In this document: positions 8,067 to 14,069 of the stretch, in pieces
How positions within the stretch are numbered: the stretch's first letter is position 1
How the letters are laid out: every line of letters starts with the position of its first letter
DNA from: Nitrosomonas sp.
GTDB lineage: Bacteria; Pseudomonadota; Gammaproteobacteria; Burkholderiales; Nitrosomonadaceae
NCBI GenBank assembly: GCA_029881855.1
Contig: JAOULU010000007.1
Span: 1 to 14,793, forward strand
Reading direction: 5' to 3'
DNA: 14,793 nucleotides
Made by a program: the position numbers and the translations under genes
The notes under the pieces: generated by a model
Database searches by the model: none
The model's input: only the letters and a program-made list of their open reading frames with translations
Told to the model about the DNA's origin: nothing

Positions 8067-9215
8067 TTAATCTATTGCTTCATCACGGAAACGTTGCTGA
8101 ATTTCCAGTATTTTGTCTGTATTTTTCAGCAAGGCTTGAACACAGTCATAATCAAGTTTGGAATTAGACATTTGCCGTAACATGGTGAACGCTTTTTCAT
8201 TGCTCCAGGACTTTTTGTATGAGCGCGGCGAAGTCAGCGCATCAAACACATCGGCCACCGAACTGATACGCGCCTCAATAGGAATCTCTTCGCCTTTTAG
8301 GCCTTTGGGGTAACCACTGCCATCAATTGCTTCATGATGATACTCGGCAATGTTACGTAAAATATTGGTGTGACCAAATGTGCCCAGACTAAAATCCTCA
8401 AGTACAGCATCAATAATTTCGCGACCTTTTGATGGGTGTGTTTTCATCACATCAAATTCCGCCTGATCAAGTTTTCCGGGTTTTCGTAAAATGTTATCGG
8501 GAATACCGATTTTGCCAACGTCATGCATGGGTGAGAACAGAAAAATATGTTCGATCTGTTCATCAGTAATGTTGTAGCTTGGTGCGAGTTCACGTGCGAT
8601 GAGGCGGGCATAGTGGGCTGTACGGTCAATATGTGCGCCCGTTTCCAGATCACGGTAATGTGTCATATTACGCGTTGCACGCACAGCGGCTAATAGGGTG
8701 CGAATGGCTGTTAACTCATTAATTACCATGAGCGCAATCAGATGACCGTAAATATCAATTTGGCGCAGTGATTTAGGCTTGAATGAATAAGCCTGGAGAG
8801 AGTTAAAAAACAAGAACCCAATGAAGGTATCGCTCTGATAGAGCGGCATGGTGTAGCTGGCTTTATAGCCTTTAGCAGTAATGCGTTGGGTATGCTCATG
8901 GGTGCCTTTGGAGAAGATTTTTAAATCTTGAACTAAGCGCGGGCGGCGATGTTTAATAATGGCCTGTAGTGAGGGTGCATTACTGAGGGGTGTCTCATAA
9001 GTGGACACTGGGCTATCGTTACCCTCGGTGCTATGGGTGTATGTTTTTAGGGTCTCGGTCTTCTCATCAAATAATGCAATAGATAAGCGGTCGATGAAAG
9101 GAAAATCCTGACGAATAATTTGATGTAAAAAACGCAGTTTCTCGGTTAGCGGTAAATTTCCATGCAATTTAGCCAGTGTATCTTGATGTGTAAATAGATC
9201 TTCTTCGTGTGACAT
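8067..9215 (-). CDS. GAF-HD-GYP c-di-GMP phosphodiesterase
   Basis: A 382-residue cytoplasmic protein. Residues about 20-165 look like a GAF-type sensor fold, followed by a linker helix. Residues about 180-365 form an HD-GYP domain with all signature elements: ETGAH (E191, H195), HDVGKIGIP (H231, D232), H260, HHEAIDGSGYP (293-303) and ADVFDALTS (D322). It should hydrolyse cyclic di-GMP, via pGpG to GMP in this family. The GAF ligand is unknown. The ATG at 9215 is chosen over an upstream TTG at 9239 because AGAAGGA lies about 7 bases before the ATG. It is divergent from the RIO kinase and convergent with umuC. The partial gene at the window end is a clear paralogue with the same architecture. 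Confidence 0.94.
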   Translation of the reverse strand: MSHEEDLFTHQDTLAKLHGNLPLTEKLRFLHQIIRQDFPFIDRLSIALFDEKTETLKTYTHSTEGNDSPVSTYETPLSNAPSLQAIIKHRRPRLVQDLKIFSKGTHEHTQRITAKGYKASYTMPLYQSDTFIGFLFFNSLQAYSFKPKSLRQIDIYGHLIALMVINELTAIRTLLAAVRATRNMTHYRDLETGAHIDRTAHYARLIARELAPSYNITDEQIEHIFLFSPMHDVGKIGIPDNILRKPGKLDQAEFDVMKTHPSKGREIIDAVLEDFSLGTFGHTNILRNIAEYHHEAIDGSGYPKGLKGEEIPIEARISSVADVFDALTSPRSYKKSWSNEKAFTMLRQMSNSKLDYDCVQALLKNTDKILEIQQRFRDEAID

Positions 9216-9416
9216 AAAATTCCTTCTGGCAAAAAACAAGCGTTATTAATAATCATGCTTGCATTGCCAGTGTTAATCGTAATTGAGTGGCAGCATAACA
9301 GCCAAAAGTAGTTATTAACAATTATTTCTAATAATTATTTTTTATTACTATAAGCAAATGTTTTTACAAACAATTATGCAGATCATCTTAGATGAGTTTA
9401 TCGTCGTAGACAATAG

Positions 9417-9448
9417 TGTGACAAATTGCCGCGTGACAATTTGTCACA
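9417..9448. promoter_or_regulatory. Strong inverted repeat, probable regulator binding site
   Basis: TGTGACAAATTG (9417-9428) and CAATTTGTCACA (9437-9448) are perfect 12-bp inverted arms around an 8-base centre. The right part alone, GTGACAATTTGTCAC (9433-9447), is a second perfect 7-1-7 palindrome. The GTGACAA half-site thus occurs twice directly (9418 and 9433) and once inverted. A 12-bp perfect dyad is unlikely by chance. No T-run follows on either side and both neighbours are divergent, so a protein operator fits better than a terminator. The regulator is unknown. Confidence 0.6.
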
Positions 9449-9471
9449 TTCCAAAATGAAACTATCCACTC

Positions 9472-9477
9472 TACAAT
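9472..9477 (+). promoter_or_regulatory. Possible -10 box for the RIO kinase transcript
   Basis: TACAAT matches the -10 consensus at five of six positions. The hexamer 17 bases upstream (TTCCAA) is a poor -35, so an activator bound at the adjacent dyad (9417-9448) could compensate. This pairing is inference. Confidence 0.25.
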
Positions 9478-9553
9478 GCAGTTAACCATATTCATTCAGA
9501 TTAAAAAATAAAGATCTGATCATATATCAATAACAAATTGTTTTAGTGATAAA

Positions 9554-9613
9554 AAGGAGGATGTGTGGCGTATAAATTTATTTAATAAGGCAATAAAGAA
9601 TACGCTGACATAG
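9554..9613 (+). other. Strong Shine-Dalgarno with possible tiny leader ORF before the RIO kinase gene
   Basis: AAGGAGG (9554-9560) is a perfect anti-16S match but lies about 60 bases before the RIO kinase ATG. Possible starts just after it are GTG at 9563 (16 codons, TAG at 9611-9613), GTG at 9565 (6 codons) and ATG at 9561 (4 codons); all are closer to the Shine-Dalgarno than is ideal. The 16-codon frame is the same frame as the kinase and ends six bases before its ATG. Either it is a translated leader coupling translation to the kinase, or it marks a longer N-terminus interrupted by the amber codon. Confidence 0.35.
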
Positions 9614-9619
9614 CAGCCT

Positions 9620-10489
9620 ATGAAGATACCAAAAAGATTGGAACCGTTGGTTGAAGAAGGACTGATCGATAATGTGATTTGCCAAATGAAAAGTGGCAAA
9701 GAAGCAATCGTTTATACGGTACGCTGTGGAGACAGTATTCGCTGTGCTAAGGTGTATAAAGAGAGTAACAAACGAAATTTTCACCGAAGTAACAGCTATA
9801 CAGAAGGCCGTAAAGTAAAAAATAGTCGTCGGGTCAGAGCAATTGAAAAGGGCAGCCACTATGGGTGCAATGCACGGGAAGAAGCATGGCAAAGTACAGA
9901 AACTGACATGTTATGCCACCTTGGCTCGGCTGGTGTTCGAGTACCAAAATTTTACAATTTTTTTGCGGGTGTTTTGTTGATGGAATTAATCACTGATGCC
10001 AAGGGCAATGTGGCGCCACGATTGTGTGATGTGAAGCTAACGGCAAAGCAGGCAATTGAGTATCATTGTAATTTAATCAAGCAGATTGTTCAGATGCTGT
10101 GTGCGGGCATTATTCACGGTGATTTATCACAATATAATGTATTGGCGGGTGGCCAAGGTCCGGTGATTATTGATTTACCCCAAGCGGTCAATGCGGCAGG
10201 TAATCATCAAGCAGGTCAAATACTCAAGCGTGATATTAGCAATCTAACCACTTATTTCAGTCGCTTTGCGCCTAAGTTGGCGCAGACAGATTTTGCCACA
10301 GAAATTTGGTCGCTTTATCAAAGCGGGAAACTGAATCAAGCCGTTAATTTAACCGGTCAAGCTAAACAACATAAGAAACCGATTAATATGCGTAGTCTCC
10401 TACAAATTATTGATGCAGTGCTCAAGAAAGAGGCTGCGTGGCAACGGTACAAACAGGAAAGATGGACAAGCCCTTATTCTAGGTGCTGA
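9620..10489 (+). CDS. Bacterial RIO-family serine protein kinase
   Basis: A 289-residue atypical protein kinase of the RIO family. Seen in the sequence: an N-terminal PKRLEPLVEEGLIDNV segment, an ATP-binding loop (MKSGKEAIVYTV, about 23-34), the invariant Lys44 (CAKVYK), a basic and serine-rich flexible loop (about 50-75), the catalytic loop IHGDLSQYN (Asp168, Asn173) and the metal-binding Asp185 in IIDLPQAV, where RIO kinases have IDxxQ. The ATP-site residues look intact, so the enzyme should be active; its bacterial substrate is not known to me. The ATG at 9620 starts at the usual family N-terminus but has no good ribosome site of its own; a strong Shine-Dalgarno lies about 60 bases upstream. 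It stands alone on its strand, divergent from the HD-GYP gene and followed by tRNA-fMet 143 bases later. Confidence 0.92.
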   Translation: MKIPKRLEPLVEEGLIDNVICQMKSGKEAIVYTVRCGDSIRCAKVYKESNKRNFHRSNSYTEGRKVKNSRRVRAIEKGSHYGCNAREEAWQSTETDMLCHLGSAGVRVPKFYNFFAGVLLMELITDAKGNVAPRLCDVKLTAKQAIEYHCNLIKQIVQMLCAGIIHGDLSQYNVLAGGQGPVIIDLPQAVNAAGNHQAGQILKRDISNLTTYFSRFAPKLAQTDFATEIWSLYQSGKLNQAVNLTGQAKQHKKPINMRSLLQIIDAVLKKEAAWQRYKQERWTSPYSRC

Positions 10490-10546
10490 TCCAGAGATGC
10501 CATCTTAAACAACCAGGATTTATAGGTAGAAACAGCTTAATGACTT

Positions 10547-10569
10547 CCCGCAGTTGAATAAAATGCGGG
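10547..10569 (+). terminator. Weak hairpin after the RIO kinase gene
   Basis: CCCGCA (10547-10552) and TGCGGG (10564-10569) can pair around an 11-base loop. No T-run follows, so it is at best a weak or factor-assisted terminator. Confidence 0.3.
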
Positions 10570-10617
10570 CTAGAATCATATAAAATGCAGAATACAGTAT
10601 GATCTTGCTGGGCCTTC

Positions 10618-10626
10618 TGTTACAAT
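10618..10626 (+). promoter_or_regulatory. Extended -10 promoter element of tRNA-fMet
   Basis: TG at 10618-10619, one base, then TACAAT at 10621-10626 makes an extended -10 element. Transcription would start about seven bases later, at or beside the first tRNA base. No good -35 is seen at the usual distance. Confidence 0.5.
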
Positions 10627-10632
10627 TCGCAT

Positions 10633-10709
<77 letters not shown>

Positions 10710-10719
10710 GTTTATCCTG

Positions 10720-10743
10720 CCTCATAATCATGGGGTTATGAGG
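10720..10743 (+). terminator. Hairpin just after tRNA-fMet
   Basis: CCTCATAA (10720-10727) and TTATGAGG (10736-10743) form a perfect 8-bp stem with an 8-base loop, 10 bases after the tRNA. There is no T-run directly after it. A second short pairing (AAGCC 10753-10757 with GGCTT 10769-10773, then TTC) follows. It may end the tRNA transcript or be part of the integration scar. Confidence 0.45.
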
Positions 10744-10758
10744 ATTGCCAAGAAGCCT

Positions 10759-11050
10759 TCATTTACGGGGCTTTTCATCATTCTCGTCGACCATCTTATT
10801 CTTGCCTGACAAATTAACTTCCGTAGAAGATTCGCCAACACAAGAATCATCCTGCCAACCAGTTTTTTGATCACCTGATTCGGTCAATATTCCAGCTAGA
10901 TCGCCGTGCAAATCAATGGCGTATTCTTTGCCACACGTTTTGGGTGTGAGCACAATCATTTTCAATGAGTCCTCTGAGCAGTCCTGTGGCTTCTGAGCTG
11001 GTTCCTTCTCGGTTAAGTGACTCTCGCGCAGTGAATTCAAGGTATTGGGC
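10759..11050 (-). pseudogene. Frameshifted C-terminal remnant of a large serine recombinase
   Basis: Two minus-strand frames join into the tail of a recombinase. From about 11017 one frame reads LNREG followed by SEATGLLRGLIE, ending at 10961. The next frame resumes at 10956 with IVLTP and later YAIDLHGDLAGIL. Four bases (10957-10960) lie between where three are expected, so a one-base insertion broke the gene. The phrase LRGLI(E/D)KIVLTP followed by DLYGDLAGIL is typical of the C-terminal region of large serine recombinases, as I recall the family. The N-terminal catalytic domain is absent, and the sequence from 11050 to 11140 is full of stops in all frames. The open frame's apparent TTG start at 11040 has no ribosome site. 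It reads toward the tRNA 3' end, fitting a decayed integrated element. Confidence 0.65.
10849..10865 (+). repeat. Imperfect direct repeat of the tRNA-fMet 3' end
   Basis: ATCCTGCC joined to AACCAGTTT matches the tRNA end at 10692-10713, which reads ATCCTGCC, CCCGC, AACCAGTTT. Seventeen bases agree with one 5-base gap. It lies 157 bases downstream, inside the recombinase remnant, and could be a degraded attachment site, or chance. Confidence 0.35.
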
Positions 11051-11132
11051 CTTCATGCACCATCAGAAGGTGTGGCCGTTCAATCACCATTTATAATGTT
11101 CCAGGCCCGTCTGTCGCTTAAATGTTATATGC

Positions 11133-11149
11133 GCTGAATATTATTCAGC
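11133..11149. repeat. 17-bp perfect palindrome over the stop codon of the SpoIIAA-like gene
   Basis: GCTGAATA-T-TATTCAGC is perfect at 8-1-8. The TAA stop of the minus-strand gene lies at 11141-11143, in its centre. As RNA it could form a short stem, but no U-tract follows on the minus strand, so a normal terminator is not supported. Confidence 0.5.
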
Positions 11150-11515
11150 TTCTCTAGTCCACGCTTCTGCTTCATCACGTTCACTGATATCAAAGTATCG
11201 AACTTTGGCTAACGTAAAAACCTTACAGAAATAGGCCAGGCCTTTTTCCCAAGTTTTATCGCCAACAAGTGCTAAACGTTCGATATCATTGAAATGTCGC
11301 ACGCCGAACTTGGTATCTTCCCAGGCGGCTCCTGCCGTCCAGCCATGAAAATCGATTAGCTCCACAAGCATATTGACCTTGCCATATTGTTCAATCTGCT
11401 GGTCAATCTCCGGGACGAACATGTCGTAATCTTCTTTTTCCAGCTTGCCTGTAATAGTAAGGTGAATAAATTTTCCCTCTTCTACAAGCTCAATGCCTTT
11501 AAATGTTATGGTCAT
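11141..11515 (-). CDS. SpoIIAA-like (STAS/SEC14-type) protein, PF11964-like
   Basis: A 124-residue soluble protein. Recognisable blocks are ITGKLEKEDYDMFVPEID near residue 22, VELIDFHGWTAGAAW near 51, then KFGVRHFNDIERLALVGDKTWEKG and a C-terminal RYFDI with an EAEAW ending. These fit the SpoIIAA-like family (PF11964), a STAS-related fold whose role is not settled. The anti-sigma antagonist Ser of true SpoIIAA is not evident. The ATG has an AAGGGA ribosome site a few bases upstream. A 167-base gap containing overlapping AT palindromes separates it from the methyltransferase upstream on the same strand. Downstream lies the recombinase remnant. Confidence 0.85.
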   Translation of the reverse strand: MTITFKGIELVEEGKFIHLTITGKLEKEDYDMFVPEIDQQIEQYGKVNMLVELIDFHGWTAGAAWEDTKFGVRHFNDIERLALVGDKTWEKGLAYFCKVFTLAKVRYFDISERDEAEAWTREAE

Positions 11516-11620
11516 TACTATTTCCCTTTTATCGTTGCGTTAATCAGGTTGCAGTCTTATCCATTTCAGAGTAGAAGGTAGCATATTAAACAACAACCAT
11601 CTTGGCCTGTTGGACGAAAA

Positions 11621-11649
11621 TATAAAAGTTTGTTTTATAATTTATAAAA
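11621..11649. repeat. Three interlocking AT-only half-sites forming two alternative dyads
   Basis: TATAAAA (11621-11627), TTTTATAA (11633-11640) and TTATAAAA (11642-11649) form two overlapping inverted repeats: the first two pair around GTTTG, and the last two make a perfect 8-1-8 palindrome. It lies between the methyltransferase stop and the SpoIIAA-like start. In such AT-rich DNA chance is a real possibility; it could also be promoter or operator DNA. Confidence 0.35.
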
Positions 11650-11682
11650 AGGGCATATTCGATTATGTTTTACAGATAATTT

Positions 11683-12480
11683 TCAATTAGTTATCTTAGG
11701 GTTTTGATGTTTCTCACCTGCTGTTATATATAATAATCCACCATATAAATCTTCAAATGTGACATTCTGAAATAATCTGGATATGATTTCTGAGGTGTCA
11801 TTCTCAAAATACGATTCTGTCAAACCATAGGGACTAGAGAGTTTTACAAAAAGCTTAAATAAAAAAGACGGCCATTTTTGCGGCCGCTTTCCGTCGACAA
11901 TGACAATTTTTCCATTGTTGGCGAGAGCTTTATGTATTTTTTCGAGGACTTCTGTACGCTTTCCCAGATAACCAAATACGCCTGTAGATATTAAGCCATT
12001 TATTTCAGTAGGAAATTTAAACTCTTCAATATCAGAATGGATTAATTCTACATTTGACCAGCCCGCCGATTTCACTCTCTCTTCAGCTATAGATAACATT
12101 TCAGTACTAATATCAATGCCGATTAATTTGCCATTCGGCCCAATCTTTTCCATTAACAATGGAAAACATAGCCCTGTACCACATCCAAGATCTATAACGA
12201 AGTCACCCTCATTAAGGTTTAGATATTCAACTGCTTTTTTTCGGTATTCATCAATTCTCAGCCCCATTAATGGGTAAAAAACTTTTACCGCAAAATCATA
12301 GTACTTCGCATTCTTTTGATATGCATTCTCAACTCTTTGCTTAGATTTTTCCAAATGTGGTTTCATGAGCGCCTTTTTCATATGAAGATTCCATTCTTTA
12401 GATTTCATACTACATCTTAATATTTTGTAAGCAATTGTTTGTAAATATTTCTTTGTTTTTGTTAGGCGTTGTGTGGACAT
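11683..12480 (-). CDS. Class I SAM-dependent methyltransferase (UbiE/PMT-like)
   Basis: A 265-residue protein with a Rossmann methyltransferase core: motif I VIDLGCGTG (residues 95-103), the acidic residue binding SAM ribose in IGIDIS (Asp123), motif II-III LIHSDIEEF and a post-core strand NGKIVIVDG. The segment AKYYDFAVKVFYPLMGLRIDEYRKKAVEYL before motif I recalls UbiE- and phospholipid-methyltransferase-like enzymes. The substrate cannot be read from sequence. The start is uncertain: the ATG at 12480 has AGGGAAG about 13 bases upstream, while the ATG at 12366 has AAGG at good spacing and begins close to the conserved core, giving 227 residues. The DNA is clearly AT-richer than its neighbours, which suggests acquisition, perhaps with the recombinase element. 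It lies 66 bases after the nuclease gene on the same strand. Confidence 0.85.
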   Translation of the reverse strand: MSTQRLTKTKKYLQTIAYKILRCSMKSKEWNLHMKKALMKPHLEKSKQRVENAYQKNAKYYDFAVKVFYPLMGLRIDEYRKKAVEYLNLNEGDFVIDLGCGTGLCFPLLMEKIGPNGKLIGIDISTEMLSIAEERVKSAGWSNVELIHSDIEEFKFPTEINGLISTGVFGYLGKRTEVLEKIHKALANNGKIVIVDGKRPQKWPSFLFKLFVKLSSPYGLTESYFENDTSEIISRLFQNVTFEDLYGGLLYITAGEKHQNPKITN

Positions 12481-12546
12481 GGTGTATGTTTCTTCCCTAT
12501 AGACCGGCGACGCCTCAACACAATAGGTTATTTGGCTGGTTGAATA

Positions 12547-13974
12547 TTAGATGAAATTTGTTCGCAACCATTCTTCTAGTTTTCTTGTGGCGATGACGTC
12601 ATCACGGTTATAGCCAAGTATGTCTGTTTTTAGCTGCTGCTTTTCTTGTGGGTTTGTTTCGGTCAGGAAGCGGTTGAATTGTACAACGGACCATTGTGCG
12701 CTGGATGTTTCGTTTTCCCATTGAAAGTTGACCAGACTAGGGTGTTTGCAAATATCTTTCAAGCCGTAGCCTTGTAATGGGAGTACTAGGTTGTCGAGTA
12801 CAGGTTTTTGCATGTCAAAGAGGGGGCTGTTATTTCCGAGCAGCCATAAAACGGTGGGATGGTTTTGCATATTGTAGCGTTCGGCGTATTTCTTGATGGT
12901 GGCTTTTTCGTGGTTAGAATAATGGGCCAGCACTAAAGGGGAGTATTGTGTGCGATAGGCATCTATTTTGTCTAGGAACCCGAGCCAACCATCGTAGTCT
13001 TGCGTTTCATCATCTGTCCATACAGATTCAAAGTTTTCTTTGTGATAAGGCGGCGCAAGAAATCCCCAAAGATAAACATGCCGTTCGCGGGTTGGGGTGA
13101 GCGGGTTGTCCTCGATATCAAAGTGAATCCAAGTGCCTTCGGGCAATGTTACTTTATTGAGTTGAGATATTTCACCTGTTAGGAACGATTTAGCTTGGAG
13201 AATGGCGCGGTGTTTTCTTTTGGGGTCTTTTAGATAAGGTACGTCGGGTATCGCTGCAATCTCGCTGTTGGCAAGTTGAGTGATGGTGGTAATGCCTGCC
13301 ACTGCTAAATGATTGGCTGCATTGCCATGCACACCATAAAGTAAGGATAGGTCTTCTTTGGCATCAAAGTCTGGTCGGCAATGACTATAATAGGGGCAAA
13401 TGCGGCATTTACTATGGCTATAGCGGACATTTGGTTGTTCTGGCATGGTGAGTAATTCTTTCATGCGCAATATAAAGTTTTCGGCTACTGGATTGATTTC
13501 ATCGCCAAGTGTCACTTTTCTGCCATCACCTAGAAAGATAATGGCCGGTAAATTGTTGGCCAGTAGGCGACGATAAAATCCGAGTTGTATTTGGATGCTT
13601 TTTTTGTGCTCACTTTGAGAAAGCTTGGCATCGGCAGGTTGGTATTGGCCGCTTTCATGACGGATCAAGAAATCTGGGAAACCAATCAAGCCTGCTTCTT
13701 CATCCAGTAGTTGTGCCTGGTAAATAACAGCAACGCCTTGTGACATCAATGCGTGGGTATGGGTTACAGAATGGGCTTTATGCACATTGTGCTCAGTCTG
13801 TAACATAGCCAAAATGGCGGCTTCATGTTCTAAACCGGCATCGAATAGCAACTGATTAAATGGATCGATTTCAACTGTGCTGGATTGGTGTTTGTCGAGC
13901 CATGCTCGTCGGACACATGAAACCCATGTGGAAGCATCGCTGGGTTTGATGAGAATTTTAGGTTTGTTGGGCAC
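12547..13974 (-). CDS. TM0106-type RecB-like nuclease fused to an RNase H-like 3'-5' exonuclease
   Basis: A 475-residue two-domain nuclease. The N-terminal half is a Cas4/AddB-like PD-(D/E)XK domain: GFPDF (Asp101), PADAK (Asp115, Lys117), then QIQLGFY (Q130, Y134). Four cysteines, C20, C190, C193 and C199 (CRICPYYSHC), form the usual Fe-S cluster pattern. A helix-hairpin-helix-like linker (about 205-265) leads to an RNase_H_2/YprB-like exonuclease with FDIED (D286, E288), AHYSNHE, D394 and YNRDD (D458, D459). Both active sites look intact. The arrangement fits the TM0106 family of predicted RecB-like nucleases; its physiological role is unknown to me and no CRISPR array or recB/addA partner is present here. 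The start is GTG with no clear ribosome site; the frame is open back to a stop at 14017-14019 with only ATT or ATA codons as alternatives. Confidence 0.88.
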   Translation of the reverse strand: MPNKPKILIKPSDASTWVSCVRRAWLDKHQSSTVEIDPFNQLLFDAGLEHEAAILAMLQTEHNVHKAHSVTHTHALMSQGVAVIYQAQLLDEEAGLIGFPDFLIRHESGQYQPADAKLSQSEHKKSIQIQLGFYRRLLANNLPAIIFLGDGRKVTLGDEINPVAENFILRMKELLTMPEQPNVRYSHSKCRICPYYSHCRPDFDAKEDLSLLYGVHGNAANHLAVAGITTITQLANSEIAAIPDVPYLKDPKRKHRAILQAKSFLTGEISQLNKVTLPEGTWIHFDIEDNPLTPTRERHVYLWGFLAPPYHKENFESVWTDDETQDYDGWLGFLDKIDAYRTQYSPLVLAHYSNHEKATIKKYAERYNMQNHPTVLWLLGNNSPLFDMQKPVLDNLVLPLQGYGLKDICKHPSLVNFQWENETSSAQWSVVQFNRFLTETNPQEKQQLKTDILGYNRDDVIATRKLEEWLRTNFI

Positions 13975-13981
13975 AATGATT

Positions 13982-14008
13982 TGTTGCGGTTTGGGTTGAT
14001 ACGCAACA
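13982..14008. repeat. 7-bp inverted repeat before the nuclease start
   Basis: TGTTGCG (13982-13988) and CGCAACA (14002-14008) pair around a 13-base loop, starting eight bases upstream of the nuclease GTG. It could be a leader hairpin or an operator; the length allows chance. Confidence 0.3.
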
Positions 14009-14069
14009 TACGCTATTTAGATAACAAATGAAATGGTATGGCGGTGGATTAATGGCAGGTTAGGCTATT

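Larger units (their letters stand above)
9216..9619. other. 404-bp divergent intergenic region between HD-GYP and RIO kinase genes
   Basis: No protein gene is supported here. It holds an AT-rich block (about 9320-9350) with the dyad AATTATT-TCT-AATAATT at 9320-9336, a strong 12-bp inverted repeat at 9417-9448, a -10-like TACAAT at 9472-9477, and a very strong Shine-Dalgarno at 9554-9560 placed about 60 bases before the RIO kinase ATG. I see no recognisable riboswitch, in particular no c-di-GMP riboswitch core. Confidence 0.8.

Noticed and set aside
9417..9448. CRP binding site
   Set aside because: CRP sites read TGTGA-N6-TCACA; here the GTGA/TCAC halves are separated by 7 bases in the short palindrome and by 22 in the long one.
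9517..9529. FNR-like box TGAT-CATAT-ATCA
   Set aside because: The spacer is 5 bases instead of 4 and the outer bases do not match on both sides.
9216..9619. c-di-GMP or other riboswitch in the intergenic region
   Set aside because: No conserved riboswitch core was recognisable; the main structure is a DNA-type dyad between divergent genes.
10759..11040. 93-residue open frame as an intact small gene
   Set aside because: It starts with TTG without a ribosome site, and its content is the tail of a recombinase that continues upstream in another frame.
12461..12520. Integron attC-like pair around the methyltransferase start (GTTAGGC, and CGCCTCAAC further on)
   Set aside because: The second core does not fit RYYYAAC/GTTRRRY, the inner arms do not pair as in attC, and the pair lies at the 5' end of a gene rather than after its stop.
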